A DNA stretch of 64,000 nt from Nitrincola tibetensis (lineage in GTDB: Bacteria; Pseudomonadota; Gammaproteobacteria; Pseudomonadales; Balneatricaceae): contig NZ_QKRX01000003.1 of assembly GCF_003284585.1 (NCBI RefSeq), forward strand, positions 188,540 through 252,539. The letters run 5' to 3'. The position numbers and the translations under genes were made by a program. The notes under the pieces are model-generated. The model worked only from the letters and a program-made list of their open reading frames with translations, ran no database searches and had not been told where the DNA came from. Positions 42,987 through 52,341 of this stretch are shown here, one piece after another (position 1 is the first letter of the stretch; each line of letters opens with the position of its first letter).

Positions 42987-43215
42987 TAAAATTTACACTT
43001 ATAAAAATACTGGTTATGTATGAGGTATACATTTTATATTATTTAGCGAGTGGTTTTATAGAGAATAGCACTTTTAATAAAAATTTACTTTTATGATTTT
43101 AATCGAAATTGAAAAAGTCTATGGATTTGTTTCTTTACAGCGTTTTCACTCAGTGTGTTTTTCTGTTGGCTTGGAATATATGTGTGCAATTTTTGATTTT
43201 TTGCACTTTTTTGGT

Positions 43216-44121
43216 TCATGCGCATCGTATTCGTTGCATGTAAGCGCTCTGCTGTACTTGCCGTTGGTAGTTGGCTGGTGTGGCTGAAACACACTTTTTG
43301 AATTCGCGTAGAAAATGTGGCTGATCACTGAAGCCAAGGTCAGATGCAAGATCAGAAAACGCTATGCTGTTTTGGCAATTGATCTCATGGACCGCAAACT
43401 GACAGCGCACAATACGACTGAAGGCTTTTGGCGACATGCCCATATCGCTTTGAAACTGTCGTTGCAGGGTGCGGCAGGTATAGCCAGTAAGCGCTTCCAG
43501 CTGTCCGATACGCAGAGTACCCTTTTTCTCGCAGATAATTTTAATTGTTTCTAAGGTTAGAGGTGAGGGGGTTCTGGGTGTTTTACCCTCATAGCAGCGC
43601 CTGAATATCTCCACTTGATTGCCAAAATCACCCTCACTCACGATTTGTGCGAAGGCAGATTCAAGCCTTGGCATGATATCCAAAAGATCCACCTCGCTGT
43701 TGACAAGCTCATCTGCTGAAACGCCGAGGAAACCGGGTATAACTCCAAGCTTATAACGCACTCCAAAGTATCTATGTCGATGTTTTAATTCAGCATTACG
43801 TGCTTCTAGCGTAGAGCCGCAAACCTTTGCCTCTGGGTTAGTTTGGTCACAATCGAAGAGGATATCAATGCAGCCATCAGGGATAGCGAAGGTCGGACCC
43901 TCAGAATGATCCGCTTCAAATGTATAACATTGGGAAATGATTTTATCCTTGCTAATAGCAAGGTCATAGTGTTTCGACGAGGTTAATACAAACCATGGCT
44001 GCTCAACATATGCTCCTGCTGTTTTGTTACTAAATGTAACGTGTAATTTGTTACTAATAGGAACACTTAACATATTAAGTACCAGCTTGGGTTTAGTTGA
44101 AAAATAACTAGCAATAATCAT
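43216..44121 (-). CDS. AraC-family transcriptional regulator
   Basis: Up to 301 residues. N-terminal sensor region with PDGCIDILFDCD, typical of a DUF6597-like AraC group, and a C-terminal double helix-turn-helix (GQLEALTGYTCRTLQRQFQSDMGMSPKAFSRIVR ... DLASDLGFSDQPHFLREFKK). Divergent from the amine-oxidation operon, whose activator it probably is. The start is ambiguous: the ATG at 44121 gives 301 residues, the ATG at 44073 gives 285 and overlaps a perfect HpaR-like dyad. ATGATTaccaAATCAT at 44210-44225 between the two genes may be its own binding site. Confidence 0.85.
   Translation of the reverse strand: MIIASYFSTKPKLVLNMLSVPISNKLHVTFSNKTAGAYVEQPWFVLTSSKHYDLAISKDKIISQCYTFEADHSEGPTFAIPDGCIDILFDCDQTNPEAKVCGSTLEARNAELKHRHRYFGVRYKLGVIPGFLGVSADELVNSEVDLLDIMPRLESAFAQIVSEGDFGNQVEIFRRCYEGKTPRTPSPLTLETIKIICEKKGTLRIGQLEALTGYTCRTLQRQFQSDMGMSPKAFSRIVRCQFAVHEINCQNSIAFSDLASDLGFSDQPHFLREFKKCVSATPANYQRQVQQSAYMQRIRCA
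44065..44080. promoter_or_regulatory. HpaR-like operator at the 5' end of the AraC gene
   Basis: ACTTAACATATTAAGT, identical to the core of the dyad at 59670-59689. It overlaps an in-frame ATG (44071-44073) of the AraC gene and lies about 200 bp before the divergent amine operon. Confidence 0.6.
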
Positions 44122-44282
44122 TCCATAACAATCCAGTCCTTTTTATCAAATGTCGTAAATATTCAATACGAGTGCTTTTGCTAAGGCTACTATCGAGAAA
44201 AGTGACGGAATGATTACCAAATCATGACGTGGCAGAACAGCGCTAAATACGATAGTCGCGATATAAAGTTACGGGTGATCCA

Positions 44283-45422
44283 ATGTCTATAAATACAAAA
44301 ATTGATTTTATTTATCTTTCTGAGCCGGAGATGATCAAAGCCGGTGTTACGGATATGTCCGCTTGCGTCGATACGATGGAGGAAATGTTTATTTTGCTTC
44401 ATAAGGGGGATTATCGGATGGCGGGGCCAAACAGTGACTCCCATGGCGCGATGATTACTTTTCCAGAGAATTCACCCTTTCCGACGATGCCCAAGCCGAC
44501 TGCTGACCGGCGCTTAATGGCGATGCCCGCGTATTTGGGCGGTGACTTCCAGACCTGTGGCGTTAAATGGTACGGCTCTAATATTGCTAACCGAGAAAAA
44601 GGCCTGCCGCGCTCGATTTTGATGTTTATTTTAAGCGATATCGATACAGGTGCTCCGCTGGCGTATATGTCAGCCAACTTGTTGTCAGCTTACCGTACTG
44701 GCGCAATTCCGGGTGTGGGGGCGCGGCACTTGGCACGCAAAGACGCTAAGGTAATTGGCCTGCTTGGCCCGGGTGTTATGGGTAAAACATCGGTTGCGTC
44801 GTTTATGGCCGTTCGCCCCAGTATTGACACGATTAAGATTAAGGGGCGCGGTCAGCAGAGCCTAGAAAACTTTATCGCCTGGGTCGAACAGGAATACCCT
44901 CAAATCACCAATGTTCAGGTTGTTGATAGCAACGAAGAGGTTGTTCGTGGTTCCGATATTGTCACTTATTGCAACTCGGGTGAAGTAGGTGACCCCTCCA
45001 AGTATCCGATCGTCAAGCGTGAATGGGTCAAGCCTGGTGCCTATCTAGCAATGCCCGCCAGCTGCAGTCTAGATGATGGCATGAGTGGTCCTGGTGTTCG
45101 TAAGGTGATGGACAGTATCGGACTCTATAAAGCTTGGTATGAAGAGGTGCCTAAGCCCGCTCATCATTATATCCCCTTAGTCGGCATGCGCTTTATGGAC
45201 ATGATTGAAGACGGCTTAATGTCCAGTGATGAGCTTGAGGACCTAGGTGCCATTCTCGCGGGAGATGCGCCAGCACGTCAGAACGACGATGAAATCATCA
45301 TCATGTCTGTGGGTGGTATGCCAGTAGAAGATGTGGCTTGGGCAACCAAAATTTATCGTACTGCACGCGAGAAAAAAATCGGAGTCACCTTGAATCTTTG
45401 GGAGACCCCGGTCCTTCGCTGA
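44283..45422 (+). CDS. Ornithine cyclodeaminase/mu-crystallin family protein, tyramine oxidase subunit B-like
   Basis: 379 residues with a Rossmann core: KVIGLLGPGVMGKTSVASFMA for the dinucleotide loop and GCGVKWYG-like and LSAYRTGAIPGVGARHLAR for the catalytic region. Within the family it resembles the long group annotated as tyramine oxidase subunit B (MSACVDTMEEMF, CNSGEVGDPSKYPIVKREWVKPGAYLAM). It begins an operon with a RidA-like protein and an FAD amine oxidase, so it probably takes part in oxidising an aromatic amine or handling its imine. The biochemical role of this subfamily is poorly known to me. Confidence 0.75.
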   Translation: MSINTKIDFIYLSEPEMIKAGVTDMSACVDTMEEMFILLHKGDYRMAGPNSDSHGAMITFPENSPFPTMPKPTADRRLMAMPAYLGGDFQTCGVKWYGSNIANREKGLPRSILMFILSDIDTGAPLAYMSANLLSAYRTGAIPGVGARHLARKDAKVIGLLGPGVMGKTSVASFMAVRPSIDTIKIKGRGQQSLENFIAWVEQEYPQITNVQVVDSNEEVVRGSDIVTYCNSGEVGDPSKYPIVKREWVKPGAYLAMPASCSLDDGMSGPGVRKVMDSIGLYKAWYEEVPKPAHHYIPLVGMRFMDMIEDGLMSSDELEDLGAILAGDAPARQNDDEIIIMSVGGMPVEDVAWATKIYRTAREKKIGVTLNLWETPVLR

Positions 45423-45488
45423 TGCTCAATAATGAAGCAATTTTGTCGGATCTAATTGATTAATTAAATATTTTTTAGGATTAAACCC

Positions 45489-45908
45489 ATGACCAAGATC
45501 ATCAAAGTTAAAACAGGCTCCAAGTTTGAAGAGATTGCGAGCTATTCTCGCGTCGTCGCTGTGGATAATTTAATCCACGTCTCCAACACGGCTGGCCGTA
45601 ACCCAGATACCCAAGAAATTCCGGAGGACGTGATTGAGCAGACGGAGCAGGTATTTAGAAATATAGAAAGAGCACTGGCGGCCGTTGATGCCTCGCTGGC
45701 GGACGTTGTGATGTCACGCGTTTTCATCCAGTACCCAGAAGACACCCCAAAGGTTATGGAATTCATTGGCAGCAAGTTCCGTGGCATTAACCCGGCAACA
45801 ACCGTTACGTGCCCGCCACTGGGTTCTAACGTTTATAAGGTTGAGCTTGAAGTCACCGCGTTTCGCGGTGCGTCTAAAGCCCAAGTCGAAGAAATCACCA
45901 TCGCTTAA
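45489..45908 (+). CDS. RidA-like protein without the catalytic arginine
   Basis: 139 residues of the YjgF/YER057c/UK114 fold (VDNLIHVSNTAGRNPDTQEI, QTEQVFRNIERALAAVDASLADVVMSRVFI). The canonical imine deaminase has Pro-Ala-Arg-Ser before the last strands; here the corresponding stretch is INPATTVTC, so Thr104 replaces the arginine. It should therefore not be a classical enamine/imine deaminase, though it may bind an imine or act as a partner for the FAD oxidase encoded next. Confidence 0.85.
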   Translation: MTKIIKVKTGSKFEEIASYSRVVAVDNLIHVSNTAGRNPDTQEIPEDVIEQTEQVFRNIERALAAVDASLADVVMSRVFIQYPEDTPKVMEFIGSKFRGINPATTVTCPPLGSNVYKVELEVTAFRGASKAQVEEITIA

Positions 45909-45918
45909 TAATATCCTT

Positions 45919-45945
45919 CGAGGTCGCAGCCTAAGGGTGACCTCG
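45919..45945 (+). terminator. Weak intra-operon hairpin
   Basis: CGAGGTC and GACCTCG form a 7-bp stem followed by TTGT, between the RidA-like gene and the FAD oxidase gene. It may attenuate rather than end transcription. Confidence 0.3.
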
Positions 45946-45970
45946 TTGTACAGGCATCAGGGCAACTGCA

Positions 45971-47290
45971 ATGACGAAAGCACTGGAACGCGTTAATACA
46001 TCAGATGAACAGCCAGCCTCAACACAGGTGGTCATTATTGGTGGTGGTATTGTGGGTGTATCTGCCGCTTTGGCGTTGGCCGAGCGCAATATCTCTGTGG
46101 TTCTGCTCGAAAAAGGCCAGATTGCCGGCGAGCAATCATCCCGTAACCTAGGATGGATTCGCAAGACCAGTCGTCATGCTGGCGATGTTCCGATGGCGCA
46201 GGCCGCTGACCGTCTATGGGCGCAGATGCCTGAACGTATTGGGCGTTCTGTGGGGTATCGTCAGGCCGGCATCATGTTCCTGGCGCGCACGCAAGAACAG
46301 ATGGCGATATATGAGGCTTGGCATCAATCCGTCCATCCTCTTGAGCTGGACTCCAAACTTCTCTCACCTGCGGGGATCGATCAGCTGGTTCCAGGAGGCA
46401 AGGGAGCTTGGGTCGGGGGGATCTATACCCCATCTGATGGTTACGCTGAACCTGCGATCACCACCAGTGCTATTGCCAATGCCGCGATGAAAAAGGGGGC
46501 AATTCTGATACAGAACTGCGCCGTTCGCACCTTAACGATGTCGGCTGGAAAAGTATCGGGTGTCGTAACCGAAAAAGGTGAAATTCGTTGCGAACAGGTG
46601 CTGTTAGCTGGAGGTGCTTGGTCACGTCGTTTTCTGGGTAATCTGGGAGTTTCATTGCCTACATTGCCACTGATCTGCTCCGTACTGAGAACCCAACCGA
46701 TGGAAGGTCCTACTGATATTGCCGTGGGTGGCCCCAATTTTTCTTTCCGCAAGCATCAGGACGGGGGCTACATCATTACGCAGCGTGGCAAGCTTGATGC
46801 GCCTGTTACGCTGGATCATTTGCTGATCGGTCACCGTTACCTAGAGCAGCTGCGAACTCAACGGAGCTTTTTAAAAATCGGTTTGGGTCGGGAATTTGTG
46901 AAGGATTTGAAAATGAAGAGGCGCTGGACATCGGATTCTCAGACGCCTTTCGAGCAGGTTCGTACCAACGATCCGCATCCTAATACTGGATTGAATCAAG
47001 ATGCACTGAATAACCTGAAAGCGGCCTGGCCCGCATTTGATGAAGCCAGAGTTGAGGAGGCCTGGGCGGGTTTGATTGATGTCACTCCAGACTCTAATCC
47101 GGTGATTGACCATATTGAAGCCATTCCTGGTCTTTTTGTTGCCACGGGGTTTTCAGGGCATGGTTTTGGGACAGGTCCTGCCGCAGGTCAGTTGGCTGCC
47201 GATTTAGTCAGCGGTGTTCACCCGATTATTGATCCAGCGCCTTATCGATTTAGTCGGCTTAGAACAGGCTACGATGCAAAAAGAGGGTGA
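45971..47290 (+). CDS. FAD-dependent oxidoreductase (DadA/glycine oxidase family), probable aromatic amine oxidase
   Basis: 439 residues. The FAD-binding motif GGGIVGVSAALALAERNISVVLLEK lies at about residues 23-47, QSSRNLGWIRK follows, and the C-terminal VTPDSNPVIDHIEAIPGLFVATGFSGHGFGTGPAAGQLAADL is the conserved DAO-family end. Neighbours suggest tyramine or dopamine as substrate, giving the 4-hydroxyphenylacetaldehyde that the aldehyde dehydrogenase at 52342 would oxidise. A D-amino acid or N-methyl amino acid remains an alternative. Confidence 0.82.
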   Translation: MTKALERVNTSDEQPASTQVVIIGGGIVGVSAALALAERNISVVLLEKGQIAGEQSSRNLGWIRKTSRHAGDVPMAQAADRLWAQMPERIGRSVGYRQAGIMFLARTQEQMAIYEAWHQSVHPLELDSKLLSPAGIDQLVPGGKGAWVGGIYTPSDGYAEPAITTSAIANAAMKKGAILIQNCAVRTLTMSAGKVSGVVTEKGEIRCEQVLLAGGAWSRRFLGNLGVSLPTLPLICSVLRTQPMEGPTDIAVGGPNFSFRKHQDGGYIITQRGKLDAPVTLDHLLIGHRYLEQLRTQRSFLKIGLGREFVKDLKMKRRWTSDSQTPFEQVRTNDPHPNTGLNQDALNNLKAAWPAFDEARVEEAWAGLIDVTPDSNPVIDHIEAIPGLFVATGFSGHGFGTGPAAGQLAADLVSGVHPIIDPAPYRFSRLRTGYDAKRG

Positions 47291-47296
47291 AACAGC

Positions 47297-47785
47297 ATGC
47301 TACCGAAAGTAAGAACCATCGTTTATGCATCTGACATCGCGGAAGGCAGCCGCCCTGCATTTCGAATGGCTGTAGAGCAAGCCGTGCGACATGAAGCGCA
47401 TATCATTTTTTTGCATGCCATTGAACCACCGGTTACAGATGCCGATGCGATGATTCGGGATTATCTGATATCTCAGGCTCAGTTGAAGCATACCCGTCAG
47501 CTCATGGATCAATATCGAGCCAAAATCGAACAACGCATTTCAGATTTTCTGGAAAGTGAAATACCGAGTGATATCAAACTGAAGAAGGCACCTCAAATTG
47601 AGGTAAGGATCGGAAAACCTGACACAGTCATTGTCGATGTTGCTCGAAGTCAAAATGCCGACCTAATTGTGATGGGGGATCGTGGAGGTTCTACCGCATC
47701 GCGCATATTTCTGGGATCTACAACACAAAAAGTCATTCAACAAACATCCACACCTGTGCTGATCGTTCCTCTGAAGGGGAAGTAG
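47297..47785 (+). CDS. UspA-domain protein linked to the Tct transporter
   Basis: 162 residues; RTIVYASDIAEGSRPAFRMAVEQ at the start and VMGDRGGSTASRIFLGSTTQKVIQQTSTPVLIVP as the ATP-binding signature. It is a paralogue of the protein at 41959-42450. Placed six bases after the oxidase and 38 before the solute-binding protein gene. Confidence 0.87.
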   Translation: MLPKVRTIVYASDIAEGSRPAFRMAVEQAVRHEAHIIFLHAIEPPVTDADAMIRDYLISQAQLKHTRQLMDQYRAKIEQRISDFLESEIPSDIKLKKAPQIEVRIGKPDTVIVDVARSQNADLIVMGDRGGSTASRIFLGSTTQKVIQQTSTPVLIVPLKGK

Positions 47786-47823
47786 ACAGTTCGGGTTAAT
47801 CTTATCAATTACGAGGTAACACA

Positions 47824-48771
47824 ATGAAGAAAATAACTAAAACCCTGTTCATTGCTACACTGGCAATCTCACCGCTTTTGGCTTCTGTATCGGCAGTGGC
47901 CGATTATCCAAAACGCCCTGTAAACTTTGTTGTACCTTGGCCACCGGGTGACTTGGAAGACATAGTGACTCGCATGATTGCAGAAGAAATGCATAAACAA
48001 ACAGGTGTTCCTGCTTCTGTCGTTAATAAGCCCGGTGGTGGTGGCATTGTGGGTGCGTTGGATGTGTCGAGAGCTCGAGCAGATGGTCAGATGATCGGCT
48101 CGTTCGTTGCCGACATATTAACAACTCACATTCATTCCGGTAATGCGCCTTACGACCAGAATACCTTTGAACCTGTAGGAATTTTCCTCGATTATCCCTT
48201 TGTCATTGCAGCGAATGCCGATGCACCTTATAACAATCTGGCAGAATTGGCCGAATACTCCAAAGAAAATAACGTCTCTCTTGGGCATTTCGGCTATCAA
48301 GCGTTACCTACCGCCATTACCTTCCAAGCTGCAGAACAGCAAGGGATTCGTATCGCCAGCGATGCTGCCTTTGATGAAAATAACTGCGCGACGCTTGCAA
48401 CAGGTGATGCGACCATCATCAACACCACGACTCAGCTGATTCTGTCCTGTTTAAAGTCAGGAGAAGTGAAAATTCTGACGTCTATGACCTATGAGCGCTT
48501 AAGCATTGCACCTGAGATTGCCACCCTTGCCGAACAGACGGGTATCACTCAAACAACATGGAATGGCCTGTTTGTGAAGGCAGGTACACCGGATAGCGTG
48601 AAAGAGAAAATTGCCGATATTGCTCAGGCCGCTCTGAATTCTGATCGCGTCCGTGATCTGAGTAACTCCACGGGTGCCGGTATCTACTGGATTGGCGGAA
48701 GTGAAGCAGAAGAGCTGGTGGCCAAGGATTTCGAAAATACCAAAGAATTGCTCGAGTACATGAACAAGTAG
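47824..48771 (+). CDS. Tripartite tricarboxylate transporter solute-binding protein (TctC/Bug family)
   Basis: 315 residues with signal peptide MKKITKTLFIATLAISPLLA...SAVA, then YPKRPVNFVVPWPPGDLEDIVTR and GGGGIVGALDVSRARADG, typical of Bug receptors. The usual GG.D ligand loop is PGDLED, a group often linked to amines or amino acids. Probable periplasmic receptor for the amine or acid degraded by this operon. Confidence 0.88.
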   Translation: MKKITKTLFIATLAISPLLASVSAVADYPKRPVNFVVPWPPGDLEDIVTRMIAEEMHKQTGVPASVVNKPGGGGIVGALDVSRARADGQMIGSFVADILTTHIHSGNAPYDQNTFEPVGIFLDYPFVIAANADAPYNNLAELAEYSKENNVSLGHFGYQALPTAITFQAAEQQGIRIASDAAFDENNCATLATGDATIINTTTQLILSCLKSGEVKILTSMTYERLSIAPEIATLAEQTGITQTTWNGLFVKAGTPDSVKEKIADIAQAALNSDRVRDLSNSTGAGIYWIGGSEAEELVAKDFENTKELLEYMNK

Positions 48772-48856
48772 TTTCGAGTAAGGGGGCGGCTTCTTATCTA
48801 GGTCGTCTCTATCCCCTGACTTTTTGATTAATCGATTATCTGAAAGAGCTATCACC

Positions 48857-49402
48857 GTGCCTAATAAACCTCTTGTCAAAGTCGATATTTATTGGATCTT
48901 GCTTATCATCTCTGTCGTGCTGCTCATGCTGATACCGGAGCAAGCCGCTTGGGTAGACACCAGACGAGGGTGGTATACACAGCCGATGATGGGGTCATTG
49001 CTGGGGCTGAGCATCATGGCCATTTTCTCGGCTTATAGAGTGATTCAGCTCTCACGTGGTGATGGCAATGCGTGGCGCAGTACTGTGTTCCGGCAGAATC
49101 CTCTTGATAGTCTGGTAGCAATGCTTGATAGCTATCGAACGGCGCTCATCTCTTCCGTGCTTTTTTACCTCTATATTAAATCGCTATCCATTATTGGTTT
49201 TGTACCTGCCACGTTTATTTTTGTAACGGTGCTGCTCTGGCTATCTCGGTTGTTTAATCGGACTTGGGTGCTCGCCACGATTGGTACTCTGATTGCGTTG
49301 GTTCTCATCTTCCGTGTGGCCGTTTCTGTATGGTTGCCTGATGTGTGGCTGTACTCACTCTTACCCGATCATTTGGCAGACTTTGCCAATCGTTATCTCT
49401 GA
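48857..49402 (+). CDS. Tripartite tricarboxylate transporter small subunit (TctB)
   Basis: 181 residues with four membrane helices (IYWILLIISVVLLMLIP; LLGLSIMAIFSAYRV; ALISSVLFYLYIKSLSIIGFVPATFIFVTVLLWL; TLIALVLIFRVAVSVWLP). The GTG at 48857 follows GAAAGAG; a TTG at 48824 would add 11 residues. TctB sequences are poorly conserved, so position between TctC and TctA is the main evidence. Confidence 0.82.
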   Translation: MPNKPLVKVDIYWILLIISVVLLMLIPEQAAWVDTRRGWYTQPMMGSLLGLSIMAIFSAYRVIQLSRGDGNAWRSTVFRQNPLDSLVAMLDSYRTALISSVLFYLYIKSLSIIGFVPATFIFVTVLLWLSRLFNRTWVLATIGTLIALVLIFRVAVSVWLPDVWLYSLLPDHLADFANRYL

Positions 49403-49416
49403 GAGGTTTGATCACT

Positions 49417-50910
49417 ATGGATGCAATACTGTTAGGCTTGAACGAAATAGCGACGTTTGATGTCATTGTGGCAATCATTATTGGGGCATTAATTGGCGTC
49501 ACTATTGGTTCTATTCCAGGACTTGAACCCGCAGGTGTCATGGCCATCCTACTTCCTATCAGTTTCTCGATGGAGCCCTTGGCGGGTGTGTCGCTGCTGT
49601 TGGGTGTTTATGGCGGCGCTTGGTACGGAGGTGCGATCCCCGCTATTTTATTGAATACTCCTGGTACACCCGTCGCTGTTTTAACCACGTATGACGGCTA
49701 TCCTATGGCCAAACGCGGGGAAGCGCGCAGAGCCCTGTCTATTGCCTATACATCGTCCTTTGTTGGTGGCCTGATCAGTGTCTTTTCTCTGGTTATGTTG
49801 GCACCGACTTTATCACAGATTGCACGCAAGTTTGGTTCAGCTGAGTTTGCCATGTTGGCTGCTTTGGGGATGGTCTTTGTTGTACTGGCACACCGCAAAC
49901 ATGTGATCGAAGCTGCAATGATGCTGGGCTTGGGCATTTTTCTGGGCACCATTGGATTGAACCTATCCTATAGCACTCAAGTATACACGTTCGGACAAAG
50001 CTGGTTGCTGTCCGGTATACCTTTGGTGCCTGCTGTTATTGGCCTGTTTGCGATGTCTCAAGCGTTCATACTGCTGTCACAAAGAGGCAATGATGCACAG
50101 GTCACAAAGTTGACAGGAAGCGGTATTTTTTCAGGTGTATTTGATCTGTTAAAACACAAAGTAACGGTAATTCGCTCGGCTGCGCTGGGTGTCGTTATGG
50201 GATTGTTACCCGGTGTTGGTGAATTTGGTTCACAGTTTTTTTCGTACACCTTGGCACAGAAGTTTTCTAAAACACCAGAGCAATTTGGCAATGGAGCACC
50301 TGAGGGGCTTATTGCGACGGAAACGTCCAATAATGCCGTCACCGGATCGGTTATGGTGCCCTTGTTGGCTTTCGGGATTCCAGCGGATGCATTGATGGCG
50401 ATGATGCTGGCTGTATTTATGGTACACAACTATATTCCTGGACCAACCCTGTTTGTCGAACGGCCTGAGTTTATTTCAGGACTGTACATTTCACTTCTGC
50501 TAATGAATCTAGTGGCGTTTACCTACCTAACCTTTGCGACTAAATGGATTGTTAATTTGACCCGAATTCGGGGTCGGTTTATTGGTGCCTTTATTTTGGT
50601 ACTGGGTTTTATCGGTAGTTATAGCCAAAACTTCCAATTCAGTGACTGTTTAATTGCACTGGGGTTTGCAGTTTTCGGTTATGTACTTAAACGCAACAAT
50701 ATACCTGCAGTACCCATTGTTTTAGGTCTTGTTCTTGGTCCGCTGTTCTTGGCTAGAACCCAACAGGCTCTAGGCGTAGCGGGTGGCGATATTACCATCT
50801 TCTTGCAACGACCCATTAGCCTGACATTGTTCATTATGATTCTACTTTCGATCGGTGTGTACGCTTGGAGCCAGCATCGGGAATCTAAAAAGGAGAAGCA
50901 TCAACAGTAA
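49417..50910 (+). CDS. Tripartite tricarboxylate transporter large subunit (TctA)
   Basis: 497 residues with about twelve membrane segments. TctA patterns: IGSIPGLEPAGVMAILLPISF, YGGAWYGGAIPAILLNTPGTP, TTYDGYPMAKRGEARRAL, MGLLPGVGEFGSQFFSY and PEGLIATETSNNAVTGSVMVPLLAFGIP. The ATG at 49417 is preceded by GAGAGG; the longer ORF from 49345 overlaps TctB. It is the channel-forming subunit. Confidence 0.93.
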   Translation: MDAILLGLNEIATFDVIVAIIIGALIGVTIGSIPGLEPAGVMAILLPISFSMEPLAGVSLLLGVYGGAWYGGAIPAILLNTPGTPVAVLTTYDGYPMAKRGEARRALSIAYTSSFVGGLISVFSLVMLAPTLSQIARKFGSAEFAMLAALGMVFVVLAHRKHVIEAAMMLGLGIFLGTIGLNLSYSTQVYTFGQSWLLSGIPLVPAVIGLFAMSQAFILLSQRGNDAQVTKLTGSGIFSGVFDLLKHKVTVIRSAALGVVMGLLPGVGEFGSQFFSYTLAQKFSKTPEQFGNGAPEGLIATETSNNAVTGSVMVPLLAFGIPADALMAMMLAVFMVHNYIPGPTLFVERPEFISGLYISLLLMNLVAFTYLTFATKWIVNLTRIRGRFIGAFILVLGFIGSYSQNFQFSDCLIALGFAVFGYVLKRNNIPAVPIVLGLVLGPLFLARTQQALGVAGGDITIFLQRPISLTLFIMILLSIGVYAWSQHRESKKEKHQQ

Positions 50911-50973
50911 TCGCCTAATTATCCTTTTGAAAATAAAAAATACTTGTCTCTAGTCATGCTGAGGAATAAACCG

Positions 50974-52275
50974 ATGACAAAAAATATGAAACCTTCTTTA
51001 ACGGCAGTTTTGCTTGGCTCGGCGATTGCCTTGGCGTCAGGTTCTGCCACTGCACATACTCTCTACAGTGAAAATGGCACAGAATTAAACTTAGATATCG
51101 AGGCTGTTTTTGGTGTGTTCTCTAGCAAAAAAAACTACCAGCCAAATAGCAAAGGAGGTGGCTCAGATTGGCAGGAAGGGTATATCAAATACGGTTTTTC
51201 GGGACAGCACGCCTATAGTGGAAGCAATGCCTCCGTATATGGTGGCTTGAATCTAGTCAGTACCGCTACTTGGGGGGATGGTGATGCAGCAGGCTTTACT
51301 TCCGGTAATGAGTCTAAGACCGATCTGGAAGATGCTTACCTAGGATGGCGTTCTGGAGATCTGTTCCCCGCACTCGGTCAAGATGGGCTCGACATTTCCT
51401 TCGGGCGTCAGAATTTTTCCATCGGCGATGGTTTTCTTATTAATGGAGATGCGCTGAATTTTGGCGACGGACTTGATCCGGAACTGGATCGTGGCGGTGC
51501 GTATTGGTTGGCAGGTCGTAAGGCGTTTGATCGGACTGCCATTGTTCGTATTGGTGGCGAAGAGGGGATTCGGGCTGACCTATTTTGGCTGGAGTCCGAT
51601 AACCTTGCTCAGTCCAAGATGGAGCTTGCCGGTATCAATACTGAATACGTGATTCCTGAAGGTACCTTTGGTGTCAGCTATATCAAAGGGCTTGATGCCT
51701 TTGGTGCGAGTGCGCGAGATGGTCAGGAAACCATTAGTTTGCGTTATCAGGGCAATGCAGGTGTTGAGAATCTCTTCCTATCAGGCGAGTTTGTGACCCA
51801 AGATCAAGGAGATAGCTCTGCAAGCGCCGATGCGTGGTATGCCGAAGCAGGCTGGACCTTTGCTGATCTGCCTTGGTCACCGAGCGTAAACTACCGTTAT
51901 TCCTCTTTTGACACAGGTTTTGACCCTCTGTTCTTCGGATTTAATCGTGGGTATGGAACCTGGTTCCAAGGTGAGGTTGCAGCCAACTATGCCGGTCCAT
52001 TCAATTCAGGTGCCGATGTGCATCACATAGGCGTTAAAGCCTCGCCGACTGAAATGTTAAGCGTGGGTGCCCTATATTTTGACTTTAAGGATAGGGCGGG
52101 TAGCGGTGCCAATGATGCTCAGGAGATCAACCTATATGCAGAATGGGTCATAACTCCCAATCTGATTGTGAGCCCGTTGATAGGTGTCTACTCCCCTGAC
52201 AACAGTAATACGAGTCAGATAGGTGGCAAAAAGAACAACGTGTATGGCCAATTTGTTGTCGTTGTTCCGTTCTGA
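50974..52275 (+). CDS. Outer-membrane beta-barrel porin
   Basis: 433 residues. Signal peptide MKPSLTAVLLGSAIALASGSATA (from the fifth residue), then alternating hydrophobic strands such as GLDISFGRQNFSIGDGFLING and RADLFWLE, ending VVVVPF with the C-terminal phenylalanine used for barrel assembly. It resembles alginate-export or OprD-like channels more than general porins, but I cannot name the subfamily. GAGGAA precedes the ATG at 50974. Its place in the operon suggests passage of the aromatic amine or acid. Confidence 0.8.
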   Translation: MTKNMKPSLTAVLLGSAIALASGSATAHTLYSENGTELNLDIEAVFGVFSSKKNYQPNSKGGGSDWQEGYIKYGFSGQHAYSGSNASVYGGLNLVSTATWGDGDAAGFTSGNESKTDLEDAYLGWRSGDLFPALGQDGLDISFGRQNFSIGDGFLINGDALNFGDGLDPELDRGGAYWLAGRKAFDRTAIVRIGGEEGIRADLFWLESDNLAQSKMELAGINTEYVIPEGTFGVSYIKGLDAFGASARDGQETISLRYQGNAGVENLFLSGEFVTQDQGDSSASADAWYAEAGWTFADLPWSPSVNYRYSSFDTGFDPLFFGFNRGYGTWFQGEVAANYAGPFNSGADVHHIGVKASPTEMLSVGALYFDFKDRAGSGANDAQEINLYAEWVITPNLIVSPLIGVYSPDNSNTSQIGGKKNNVYGQFVVVVPF

Positions 52276-52341
52276 TATCACTCTCACATCAACTGGTGGC
52301 AAGGGGCGGTAGTCTCTTGTCTTAATCCATAGGATATACGT

